From positions 2,232,001 to 2,296,000 of the forward strand of contig OZ038456.1 of NCBI GenBank assembly GCA_964036195.1: DNA of 64,000 bases, in the 5' to 3' direction. This stretch comes from Sphaerolaimus hirsutus (lineage: Eukaryota > Nematoda > Chromadorea > Monhysterida > Sphaerolaimidae). The notes under the pieces were generated by a model. It was not told the origin of the DNA and searched no databases. It worked only from the letters and a program-made list of their open reading frames with translations. The translations under genes and the position numbers were made by a program. Shown one piece after another: positions 10,331 through 23,600 of this stretch. The stretch's first letter is position 1. Every line of letters starts with the position of its first letter.

Positions 10331-10879
10331 GGAGTATCTGTGCCACACTTGCACTTTTTTACAGAAATTCGGAGACTGTAAAACCATACAATATCTGGGA
10401 AAGGGACAGCACACTCACGCCAATGCAAAACGACCCACAAAGATCTACAGAAAACACACTGCACCACCGTTATATGGTTAGGTAGCTTTTTAATCGATAT
10501 TTGATGATGCCATGCAGCTGAAACCAACGCAATCTATAATATCACAAACAAGTTTATCGCAGTATCATACACCAGAATGAATAGAAGCTAATTACAAGAA
10601 AACATGGATATACTCGTCACATATTTACCTATTTTAAGTACCTCTCTCTGCTACACGGGCTAGAGCTAGATAAAGTTCACTTTTCGATAAAATAGCCCTT
10701 AACGATTGTTCACTGGAAGAGTTAAAACATAACCCTAAGTCCCTAACTTACATTTCACAACCGCATGTTACAACACACTTGACTAAGGTTCAAACGATAT
10801 CACTTTTAGATATCAATATTTTTCAAAATTTTCGGTATCGATATTCGATAAAAAGAAATAGTCTATATATTGTTTGAAC

Positions 10880-11582
10880 CGGCGAATAACCGCATGGCAA
10901 CAAAGACCACATGGCAACAGCGCTCAGTGGGCAACTGCGTGCGGGCAGTGGGTCGCAATCACCGCATGGCAACCGCGGCACACGCACGCGCATGCCGCTG
11001 CCGCAGGGAGCCGCCAAGCTGGCGCCAATGGTGCTGCGCGTGTCTGCATTCTACTGAGTGCAGCGACTAGCGTTCCGAAAGTGACTTCAGAAAATATAAT
11101 TCAATGTAATCTCAGGAAATCGCTCTAAGAAAAAAAAAAATTAAGTAAATAATTAATAATCAAAAATTAATTAAATCTCAGAAAAAAACTAACGAAAATA
11201 AGCATAAAAATAAATAAGATTTTTTATGTTCTTTTCATAACATAATATATTTATATATCTCCGGTAAAACCTGGAGTAAATACAAATAAATAAAAGATTT
11301 TTTATATTATTTATTGTTTATGTGATATTCAAACATAGCTATATTAAAAAATAAATCAAAATAAACTCCAGAGATATTTGGAACGCTAGTAGCACGCGTC
11401 CGCACAAAAGCGGCGGCTGCCCGCTCAACTGGCGCCAGTCGCCCGGACGGCAGCCGCTCATGCATTGGCGTGCGCGCGCATGTGCCGCGGTTGCCATGCG
11501 GTGATTGCGGCCCAGTGCGCGCACGCAGTTGCCCACTGAGCGCTGTTGCCATGCGGTCTTTGTTGCCCACAGCTGCTGGGTC
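10880..11582. mobile_element. hAT-like element, GGCAACAAAGACCGC ends
   Basis: Both ends carry CCGCATGGCAACAAAGACC or its complement over about 100 bases. Flanks GTTTGAAC (10872-10879 and 11583-11590) are a perfect 8-bp duplication. The middle is AT-rich. It lies between EXOSC3 and the SDR stop codon. Bases 10331-10871 hold no recognisable gene. Confidence 0.8.
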
Positions 11583-11608
11583 GTTTGAACCAAACAGGTG
11601 ACCAGTGG

Positions 11609-14600
11609 TCAGCCCAAAACCTTCTTACACATCATCTCACTCCAATCCCATAACTCCTGTTGACCACTTTCATCCCTGGTGCCACTCCCAGACCCTGTAA
11701 AATGGCATGTGAAATATCAAATGTCATGCAGTCAAAAGTCATGTAAAATGCCCTAAAAATAGCAAACGGTTTGCCATTTTCCAGGACATTTTACATGACA
11801 TTTGACACTTTGCATGTCGATTGACATTTTACATGGCAATTTACAGTGTCCGAAACTGGCACCTGGCCCACTTGCACGGCTGCTGTGGCTCGCAGCGCAC
11901 GTTGATGTAAAGTCCGGATTTGTTGCGCAATTGCGGCGACACGCTGCAGTGGTGCAGCACTTTGGACCCATTAGGCACCGGCGACCCGGAAAAACCGCCC
12001 GCGCTGTAGGAATGGTTGACGATTAGTGATAGTGGTGATGAATTGTCATGAAGCGTCAAATGAAGGTGAATGGTGAAATGAAAATCCTAATTTCAATGTA
12101 CCTACCGTATATCCTCGAATAAGACTCACCTTTGTGGTAGTTGATTGGACCTAGCAGCGGTAAACAACAAACACCGCATGGCAACAGTGCTCATAGCGCA
12201 ACTGCGTGTGCTCAGTAGGCCACAATCACCGCATGGCAACCGCGGCACACACACAATGACCGTAGGCGCCCGCCGCCAGCGCATGAGCGGCCGACGTGTT
12301 CGCGTCCGGCTGGCGCCATTCCTGTCACGCGGCCGAGTCCACTCACACCCTTTTTTTTGTAAAAGGCACGCGGATGCCTATCTTCGCGGCAGCCGCGCAG
12401 TCATGTGTTTCAGCTGCATAACCGCCACTCACATTATCAAATGTGCAGCAGCGTCTTCATATCAATGATATGAAAAGTAACGTAATCATGCCTGGTATCG
12501 TAATGCATGCGCTGGCAAATTTGTATGCGTGTTGCGATAATCTGATATCCACTACATAAGTGCGGTGCAATGACTTTCGCAGCATTTTTGCACCCGCAGA
12601 GAGTGCCACACTGAGAGTGCTACACAAAACATGCAAGCGCATGAAATATTTTGCATCATTACACACGCACACATGCCCATGAAACACTTTGTATCATTAC
12701 ACACGCCCATGCGCCCATGAAACACGCCAGTTTGCCCATGAAACACACACGCGCGCGGTGTCATAGCAATGTATGTGTGCGCGTTGCATTTACTTATTTA
12801 TTTTGTAAGTATAATCAACTGTTTTCAGCGCTGTATATTACCTATTTACATGCGTGCCAAATTGCGTTTGATGCCTTTGATAGTTAAACATGCAGAGTAA
12901 ACATTGTTAGATGTGTTAATTGTGTCAGAATAAACAATTAATTCATTGGAGAGACTCAATCAATTGTAGCACAGCAAATATCCAACCAAAAATATTAACA
13001 ATAAATAATCTGTATAAAAAATGTTTAGACATTGTTTGACCAATTAGTAATATTAAAATTATTCATTATGTTACCACAAATAACTTCCCGCTTTTGATAA
13101 TTACCATTGAAAAGCACAAAAAACTTGATAATTATATCGAAAAAATTACTCCCAGGTAGGGTGTCAAATTTCCATTTCCGTTTTCCGTTTCTGCCTTTCC
13201 GCAGGAAAATTTTTTACCTTTCCGTTTTCTGTTTTCCGGCAGCTGAAAATTTTTACGTTTCCGTTTCCGTTTTTCCGGCCCATGTATCCGTTTTCCGGCT
13301 GAAAATTTTTTTATCTTTCCGTTTCCATTCCCCAGGCCATTTTTCCATTTTCTGGCTTGATTTTCAGTTTTCTGGCATTTTTCCATTGTTTTTCCAATCT
13401 GTATTTATCTTTATCCACTATTGTGTTTTTCACTACCAGGTTCTTCTGTCATTCATAATTTTTATCTGAATCCAAATCTGTAAAAAACACAAAGTAATGT
13501 TAGACACATACTTTGCAGTCTGCTGAGTATACTGTTTACTGTTCAGTTACATCAAAGTTCACGTTTGCTCAATTCTTATTGTTGTTGTAGTGTATTTTTG
13601 CTACCTTTTGATGATTTTTTGTTGGTTCAGTTAAGCTTGAACTACAAGTGAAGTTACTGGTATGATACATAGTTGCAGAATGTACAGCTACCACAATCAA
13701 AGCCAAACAGGCAAACCTGCATGCAGGTTGGCCTTCTGCAAATTTGTCTATTACTGTGCAAATTTCACTTTATTTTTTTCCGTTTCCATGAAAATTTCGC
13801 TTTCCGTTTTCCGGCATTTCATGTTTCCGTTTTCCAGCTGACAATTTTTTTTACCTTTCCGTTTTCCGTTTTCCGATGAGTGAAATTTTTTTACCTTTCC
13901 GTTTTCCGACAGAAATTTTTTTTTCACCTTTCTGTTTTCCATTTTCCATAAAAAAATTTTTTGACACCCTACTCCCAGGGTGTTTATTATGCTAACAAAG
14001 TACCATATTTGCTTGGCAATTCCTGTAGAAATTCCCCTCGTAAGTAATTCACCACCTCAAAAAGTTCCCCCCTCAAACAGTCTGACGAAATGATAATTCA
14101 CAGGGGAATTTTTCAAGCAAATACAGTAGGAAATATAGTTAATATGTTAATCAAAATATCTATGATGTTAGTACACTATAAACCTCATCACTGTTGAAAA
14201 TCTAAGACAAAATACAATGTTGAATAATGATTAATTTTGGTTTGCTATGACACCGTGCGCGTGTGTGTTTCATGGGCAAACCAGGGTGTTTCATGGCGCA
14301 TGGGCGTGTATAATGATACAAAGTGTTTCATGGGCACGTGTGCGTGTGTAATGATACAAAATGTTTCATGGGCACGTTGTAACTCACTGGGCAGCGCTAA
14401 GAGGCAGGCTCACCCAATGTGTTATCCAGCTGCGAGCCTCCAAAGAGCTTGCCAACACTGGCAAGATGAGAAGTGAGAAAGTAGAACGTTTGGGGTGCGA
14501 TGTGATATTTATTTATTCACCGTCGCCTTGTGACACGTCCACTTGTTTTCATATCACTTCATTTTCTTGGTTTAACATGGCCCGAGGCCAACAAATAAAT

Positions 14601-17600
14601 ACACCCAAAGTCTGGGCAAAAGAACTGAACTGATTCAACACAAAAAATAGCCCCTTATAAAGATTTGGTTGAAACATGAAGTTTAGGGGTTCAGAAAATC
14701 ACCCCAAAACCTACTTAGAAGAGAATATATAATGAATAGAATAGAACAGGGTGTAAGATAGAAGTGTGGAATAGCGTGCACTGTAGTGTGACTACAACAA
14801 CGTGTGCATGTGTAATGATACAAAATGTTTCATGTGCTTGCATGTTTCATTGGATCCCCCCGTACTGCCCCCCCCCCTGTGCCGCAGTACGGCTGGCTTC
14901 TATTTGTCTACCGCAACTTTGGGTGGCGGCGCGGCAGAATGTAGACAGGCGCTGCGCCACTGAGCGGGCGCCCCGCGGCAGCGGCATGCATGCGCGCGTG
15001 TCGCGGTTGCCATGCGGTGATTGTTGCCCATTGAGCACACGCAGTTGCGCTATGAGCGCTGTTGCCATGTGGTGTTTGTTGCCTAGCGGTTATCCGCCGT
15101 TGATTGAACTTTGTACAAGTTTTGTAAAAGTTCAATCAACTACTACACCTTGAATAACTCCCCCCTGTTGGCCGAGTGAGGGAAAAATACCGTCCCCTTG
15201 AAAAACTCCCCCTTCTGTGATAGGCGGAAAGGATGTTGGGTCAACCAAAAAACAATCAATGAAATCAGACACATCAAATAAAGCAAATGCGGTGCAGTGT
15301 GTGAAACGAAAAATACAAAAGAATATTAGACTACGGCAACGACAACAGATATATAATGTAATTCTGAGGAAAAAATACCCCCTCCCTTGAATAGCACCTA
15401 AAAACTCTGACGAAAAAATAACTCCCCTGGGGTCTTATTCGAGGATATACGGAAATTGTAGATTTTAATGTGCAATTGATGGATATTTTCTGTATTGCCC
15501 TGACTTGTACCAGTATTCCATAATTTCCTTAAAGGGGGCATTAATCAAGTGGAGGAATTATTCTACTAAACACGGTATTGCCATTGCACACAAACGCCCC
15601 AAAAATCGAGCACACTAACGCCAGCAACTTAGTGTTGACCACGCCCGGTTCCAGTGCGTTTACCGTAACACCGGAACCGGAAAGCTGGCGCGACAGCATC
15701 AGCGCGTGCATCACGTTCATGAGTTTCGTGCGCGAGTACTGCACGTACTTTTCGTAGTTCTGCGACATTTCCATGTCCTTCCAGTCGAGTTGGTGCCTGT
15801 TGTGAAGAGACATATTTATAGTCGGCTGACCGCAAAGTATGCGCCCATAGTTACTTAAGTCTAAGTTGATGACGCGCGGTAGATACTTATGTACGCATTT
15901 TTACAACAAAAAATATTTAAAAGGGCGGAGACATGTATTTACACACGTGATGAATGTTTTTTTCCTGATGCGTTTCTTCTTTTTAAGTATTTTGATTTTA
16001 GTAATGATGACGTCATTATAGTGTTTCCTTCAGAAAAATACATAGCATCCGCGGTCCGCCGAGTACCGTATTTCTTCGAATAAAAGAGCGCCGTTCTTAT
16101 TTATTCGTCGACTTTTTTACCTGCCGTTCTATTGTTTTCGTGAGTGCAAAAACGTGCCAAAAACTGCCGTTCTATGGGAAGTGCCGTTCTATTGGAGGTA
16201 AATATGCCGCTCCATTAGAAGAAATAAGGTACCCACGCTGCAATTTTGTACATTAAAGACAACGACAAACGGACCAATCATGACAAATGCTGCTAACAAA
16301 AACGATTCTGGACGGGGCATTCGCTTTAAGCACGTCAACGAGTCGGTTGCACAGCAAGAAGTGAGCCAAGTGGTTGACCTTTGAGCGTTGGCGGAATTTT
16401 TTTGTCATTTTTAGTTCGTTAGGATCAGCAGATATTTTATTTGCATCGTTATTCTATGCACTTTTTAATCTAGGTACTTAAATTACCGTATTACCTCGAA
16501 ATACCCCCATGGTGGTTTATTATTTCGCCTGCAAAATTTGAGGGGGATTAATTCGAGGCGGGTGTCTTATTCGAGGGGGAGAGTATAATGGGCCAGGCCT
16601 CCTACGCACAAATGCCTGGTACGCACAAACGCCCGGCACGCACAAAATTGTGCTCGCCACGCACATCTGCCCGGTACTTACATGGCTGATGATCTTTGCG
16701 TACCGGACAGATGGTCACTAATGTTATTGCACAGCTTTTTTCACTTAACTTATATCTGAAAATCACTTGAAAAAGTGTCAAGTGAAAAAAACGGTCAAAA
16801 ATAGCCATTATCCATCGTTGTTTTCACTTGACACTTTTTCAAGTGATGTTCAAATATGTGTGAAGTGACAAAAAGTTAACTAATGTCATTGCGCCACTTT
16901 TTCTCACTTTAATCACAAGTGTGAAGTGAAAAACACGGTCAAAATGTAATATAATGTCATTTCGTACCGGGCAGTTGTGCGTGGCGAGCACAATTTTGTG
17001 CGTACCGGGCGTTTGTGCGTACCAGGCATTTGTGCGTACAAGTGCACCGCCAGTATAATTTCGCCAGAAATTTTCGTGAAATTCATAGTAATGAATACAC
17101 GCCCAAAACGGTAAATACATGCCCAAAACGGTAAATAATGTGACTACCGTATTTCCTCGAAATAACCCCTCGGTAGTGATGGAATGGCGCCGTGGCGCTG
17201 GCGTCATTTGAGGGCGCCGTGCCATGGCACCGTTTTTGTGTGGCGCTCTTTCCGTGGCGCCATTGGCGCCTGGCGCTCACTTTCCGAATGGCGCCATGGC
17301 GCCCTTTTTTCTGTGGCGCAATTGGCGCCTGGCGCCCCTTTTTCTGGCGCTTTTCCATCACTACCCCAGGGTGTTTATTTTTTCAGAGTGAGAATTTTGA
17401 GGGGGTAATTCGAGGGGGAGTTAATTATTTCGCCAGAAAGTTATTGAACACAGTCTCGGACCCTGTGCCTGTACAGTGTAACGCAAAGTGTGAAATGTTA
17501 TGTAAAATGTAATACAAATTTTTAAAATGCCATGCTAAACGTCAAAGTCAAGCAAAAAGGTATTTTCTTTCTTTTCGTTTTAATTGACATTTTACATAAC

Positions 17601-20600
17601 ACTTCACTCTCAACTCTACACTTCACAATGTGCGACACCACCAGCATCCAGCACACCCACCTGCAATGCGATTTCAATGCCATCGTCGCTGAGCTGGCGC
17701 GTTGGCTGCAGCACGCCCGCGTTGCACAGCAGCACGTTGATGGTGGCGTGCTTTGACCGGATTTCACTGGCCATGTGCTCAACCTGGGTGGGACGTACAA
17801 TAGATTAAGGTGGGTTGGTGCGTGGTTACACTGAAGAGTGACTGTTTTGGCTGTGGTATAATAAACACCTTCCCGATCAAGTCCGGCCCCCTATTTTTAT
17901 TTTCACTTCGCACGCCCTATCTCTGGTTGTGGGCGGGGTGGAAAGCTTATACTTGTGGGGTATATAGGTGCAACCCCCCACTACCCCTCATGAATAAATG
18001 GGGCAGCGGCGACTAACTATAGAGGGGGTCACCGTATATGTGAAAATTTTTTGCGGCGTTTTCACTGTCCCGCACAGGTCTGGCCCCCAGTTTATTTCTC
18101 ACGCTATGGCTTGAAAAAGGGGCGTCAGGCACCAATAACGCCACAGGAAATAGGTGCCATGGCGTGGCACCACTTGGCTACCTCAAATGGCGCCAGTGCC
18201 ATGGCCCTAAGCCACAAACATTCCACAAACACCCACCCCCTGAGCAGCGGAAAAATTCACTTTTTGCTTTTATTTTTTACACACTTCACATGCTGGTTGT
18301 GGATGTTTTTAAGAGTGGGGTATAAGGTTCCAAGCTGCGTAAAAAACTTTACCTCTAAAATGCCTCAATTATAAAATTTACTTGGGGTGAACTTTATGAT
18401 GTCAAAATTACACCATTACGGGAACCAAAATTGTCAAAATTTTCTATTTTGAATTTAGTAAATTTTCTAATGGAGGCATTTTTGGGGTATAGTTCTTTAC
18501 GCAACTTGGAACCTTACACCTTCCTCTATAAAACAACCTAAACCAGCGGGTCAAGTTTGTCACAAAATAAAAGCGAAAAAAGCCTTTTAAAAGTCAAGGT
18601 TTGGGATTGGGAAAAAATATCGAGGCATCGGGATTAGTGATATAATGGCGCCATGGCACTGGCGCCATTTGAGAAGGTCATTAGCACTTAGCACCATTTT
18701 CCTGTGGCGTTATTGGCGTCTGACGCCCCTTTTTCAAGCCGTAGCGTAAGAAATAAACTGGGGGCCGGACCTGTGCGGGACAGTGAAAACGCCGCAAATT
18801 TTTTTCCACATATACAGCGACTCCCTCTATAATGAGTCGCCGCTGCCCCATTTATTCATGAGGGGTAGTGGGGGTTGCACTTATATACCCCACAAGTATT
18901 AGCTTTACACCCCTCACACAACCGGAGATAGGGCATGTGAAGTGAAAATAAAAATAGGGGGCCTGACTTGATCGGGAAGGTGTTTATTATGTTATAATGG
19001 TGTGATACTGCGCTGCGGGATTTGCATGTGCAAATACATATACTCGGAGGACTTAATGCTGTACATTTTTCCCGAGGAAACACTCCATCGGTGCGAAACG
19101 TCATGAATTTTAACCGCTCTCCAACTCGTTCCAGTGTGAAATACAGAGATACGTTCTGGTGAATGCGGAGATTCGGAACGAAATATTTCCTGATTCTAAA
19201 GGCCACTTTCTAAATGTTTTGCAGAACGGCGTGATAGCCTGTTATAAGTTCTGCCGAGGATATTTTAAGATTTCTGGCACCCGGAAACGCGAAATACTTA
19301 TTTGAAATACTAGGGTCGGCCGGCATACAGACAAATCTTTTCTTTTTGTAAAAGGTCGGTCCTAAAAGTTTTCAGTTTGACGTAGATATTTGATTTTTTA
19401 TAAAAATGGTACATAAATATTAGCAATTGGTAGAGTATCGTGTCTGCCGAGTATACTAGTATTTATTCATTTCCAATTTGCTTCGGTAACTCTATAGTCA
19501 TCTTATGGATTCACTGCTTGCGTGGAAAATGATTTTATTTTCCCGATTTTGCCGTGAAATTACTGAGAGAACACCACCACAACCATACAAAATTGCACAC
19601 AAAACTCAATGCGTTTACCCTTTTCAAACAATCCTTATCTCTCGCTTGCAAATTTTTCCATATTTACCTAGTTTATATTTACACTTTCAGGGCATTAAAT
19701 TGTGTCAATAACGCTACAAAATTTTTAGCCAAAATTCAATCATCCGCATTGTGTCATATGGTTACTTTTATCCCACAGAGTATTCGCATAAATGTTTTTA
19801 TGAATTGACGGCGCCGGTTGAAAAAAATCAATATCTGGGAGTGGCTGGTAGACAAACATTTTCAAATAGTAAAACTAGCCATTCAACTCAAAATTTAAAC
19901 AAAAAATAATAATAACTACATTTTCACTTTAAAAAATGGAGATGGAAGGCTTCCACAGCAGCAGTGACAGCGGCAGTCTGTTTGTGCGACTTTTAAACTT
20001 TTTCATTCTCTAAACAAGCAGATCTTTCATTTTCACAAAAATAACACATCACTTTCACAATTTTTGCAGGCAACAGCGGCGGCTCAGTGCACGTGCACCA
20101 TCACCATCACCACGATTCCCCATTTCACCACCACCACAATTCCCCATTTCACAACCACCACAATTCCCCATTTCACCACCGCAGGTGAGACTTTTATCAC
20201 TTTTGATCACACTGTAAAGTGTGTACTTACATCTTGGCACAGTGCCAAAAAGAATGAATCTTCAGGCATAGGCGCCACTATCAGCACAGACCGGCGCCCC
20301 CCGTGCCCATAGTTCACACTGAACATGTTTGTCCACACTGCGATGAACCAGTGCCTGTTAGTTGACGAATGTCCCCACACAAGCTAGTTGACATCGACAC
20401 CAAATGTCAACTGGTTCCGTTCCCAATTCAAAGCTTGCGTTTGAACGTCATTCATCGGCTCATCAGCAAGCTTTAAATCGGGATCGGGACCAGTTGACAT
20501 TTGGTGGGGGTGGGTCCATGTGCGCAGAGGTTGGAAGGATCATGTTTTGCGGCTACTATGGGCCACACACTAGTTGACATCGCAAATAAATGTCAACTGA

Positions 20601-23600
20601 AATAACACGAAAACTTTTTATAGCCCTCTTTTCACTTAACAGAAACGAAGAAAATTAAGTGTCACAATATAAAATTAACTATGCTTTATCACATAGGAAA
20701 GTAGAGATCACATAGTCAAACAGTTGAATTTAGTTTGATTTCACAACACACTAATTCACACAAAATTTGGTGTCAACTAGCGTGTGTAGGCTCTGCTCTA
20801 CCTCCCGTTCTTCCAGCAATTTAGATAAATACATAACCCGACCCGGACGAAATTTTGCACATAAACGTTTTTGTATTCAATAGAAATGGATGAAATGCAA
20901 TACGATGCAATGGGCCCGCACACACTAGTTGACATCGAAAATTTGCGTCAACTCAGTGTCAATTGAATAAAACAAGAAGTTTGTAAAAAGCATCACACTT
21001 AACAGGAACAATGAAAATGAAGTGTCATGATGTAAAATTAACTATGCTCTATCAGATAGATAAGTTGAAATCACAGTATCACTTTAATACAGTTGACATT
21101 TAGTTGACACGAATTCAGTTGACATCCAGTGTGTGGGGCCCCATTATGATACGATTGACAAAAAAATTTAAAAAGTTTTACTCCTTAAAGTACTTCAGTA
21201 GCTGAATAGCTACTTGTTGTTAACTGCAATTTTTTATGAAAATGTCCACTCTGTACCTCATCTAGCCAGTCAGGGCTGAAAATAAACGAATTCAACCTCT
21301 ATACATTTCTAATTTTCATTTGTTTTTATTTGCAAAATTAACATTCAAATATCGTTTTCAGTCAAGCGTTGCTCCCGGCATTTACAAGTGCACAAAATGC
21401 GAAGAAAAAATGTCAGTGCATTATGGGGCGAGAAGAAGGGGTCTTTACTGGATTCTGGCCGGTTTTGCAGTGTTGGTACCGTTTTTTCTCTATCTACTGA
21501 TATCTGGGATTCCCAAACTTATGGTTGGTTGATTTTTAGTGGAGGAATTAGTTTGACAAACAGATGTAGTTAACCCAGGGGCAGTCCCAGACCCTGTAAT
21601 GTAAAGTGTCAAATGTCATGTAAAATGTTACTTTACTTTACATTTGTCATGACATGACACTTTGTATGACATTTTAGATTACATTTGACACTTTACTTTA
21701 CACTTTAAAGGGTCTGGGATTGGCACCAGGAACAACCATCGTATTCTACACAAATATAATAACCAACTACCAGGATTATACCACATGGGAGCCATGGATG
21801 TCTCGTGAAAGACCCAGTCTAGAGTCTGTCATCTTACCATTTGCAGCTCCCCTTATTGGCATTCTGCCAGCTGCACCACTGATTTTGTGGGGTATCAGAA
21901 TCAGAGCACTGCCCAATGCTAGGCCTGTGAATGTCCAGTCGCCTACACAAATTCCGGTGAGCAATATTATTTGACATACTGGGCAACAATTCAGGAAGGC
22001 ATTTGTGAAAAGAGGGAGGTTTATGGGCCAAGTATACTTCAATGGCCGAACTGTAACTGTAAACGAAATCGTGAAATCAAAGGGTAGCAATGGCGCTGCG
22101 AACACTAGTACACCACCGAAATTTGGGAAACGCATACATATGTTTTGCACACATTTGAGTTTACTACAATGAGGAATCTGTCAACTACTGTTGATGGCGA
22201 TCAAAAATTGTTCATTCTGGTCAACTTAAATGTGTTCAAAACAGATCGAAATACGAGTTTGCCAACATTCGGTGTACTAGTGTGCGTAGCCCCAATATAC
22301 AAATTCGAACTGTATTACATCAATGGTTAATTTTTCGGTAACTGCCATGGAATGCCCCACAGCGCGCATGCAGTTGTCAACGCGGTTGTCCACTGAGCAC
22401 AGTTGTCCACAGAGCTCAGAGGTTATTTTCTCATACGTTTAAGTATTTACTCATCGCTTAAAGAGTACATGGGGAGTTCCATTCTAAAAGTTCACAAGCG
22501 CCAAATCCAGAAAAATTGAGTTAAGCGTGGATTTGACCTCCACGTATAGTTTTTCACATTTTAGAAAAAAAATCAGCGTTATAGTCCATTTCGTTCCCGA
22601 GATACAGTGGTACCGTTTTTGAGAAAAATCACAATTTTCACATCGAAAGTGCACATATCCATCTCAGATCCCCTATGAAAAACAGGACTTTCATTTCGTA
22701 AGTGCACATATCCATCTCGGACCACCGGAGTTTCATGTCATAAGTGCACATATCCAAAAAATAGTTTGATTTCCAAAAATGCACGCGTGCTTCGGCGCGG
22801 CCGCGTAGAGCTGCCCGGAATTCCCATACAAAAAAAAGTTTCATTTCCAAAAATGCATTTACTACCGCAGTGAAAAGACCATTATCACCACTCAGACAGT
22901 GACAACGTCAATAGCGCCGCCATCTATTCCAGCCCAACAAACAGTGCTGCCTCCCCCGGGACATGTTCAACAGGCACCGTACGCACCAGCTATGGCGGGG
23001 CAGGATTACCGTAATAGTGAACCACCGCCACCGGATTATGCGGATGCGGTACGGTAGATGTTGGGTTGAGTGATTTCGTGAATAACTTGAGGTGGTTTGT
23101 GGTGATGTGATTGTATTTGTGAGTGTGAGGTGCATTTGAGGAGTTTGATTCCGAAACCCGTTATCTGCACGTTTTTGGGATTTTTGAAAATCGCACTTAA
23201 AATTTTGACATTGGCCCGAGCCAGCATGGTTTGAGTGACAACGCTCGCTCAAAACTTTCGAAAAGGCCATGAATTTATCTACATTTACCATATTTACAAC
23301 CCTCTGGCTGGCAAATATGGTTAAAGTTATGGCCACTTGATTGACATCACATCAACATACGTACATGGAGATTTGTTCCTTAACGGGTTTCGAGTGCAAA
23401 CTCCATTTTTGTATGATTTTGACACCTCTTGGTCAAATCCTTAATGGGTTTCAGATGCAAACTTGTTTATCTGCAGATAACGGGTTTCGAGTGCAAACTC
23501 ACCTATTTTGGGTTGTAGATAACGGGTTTCGGGTTTCGCATAACGGGTTTCGCATTTTTTTCAAAAATCGGTATCTCTGTATGGCAGTGCACTATTCCGC

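Larger units (their letters stand above)
12104..15452. mobile_element. CCGTATATCCTCGAATAAG-ended element, host of a nest
   Basis: Left CCGTATATCCTCGAATAAGAC mirrors right CTTATTCGAGGATATACGG, with poly-C/AACTCCCC words near the right arm. It is interrupted by the 12148-15098 element. SDR intron 5. Confidence 0.65.
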
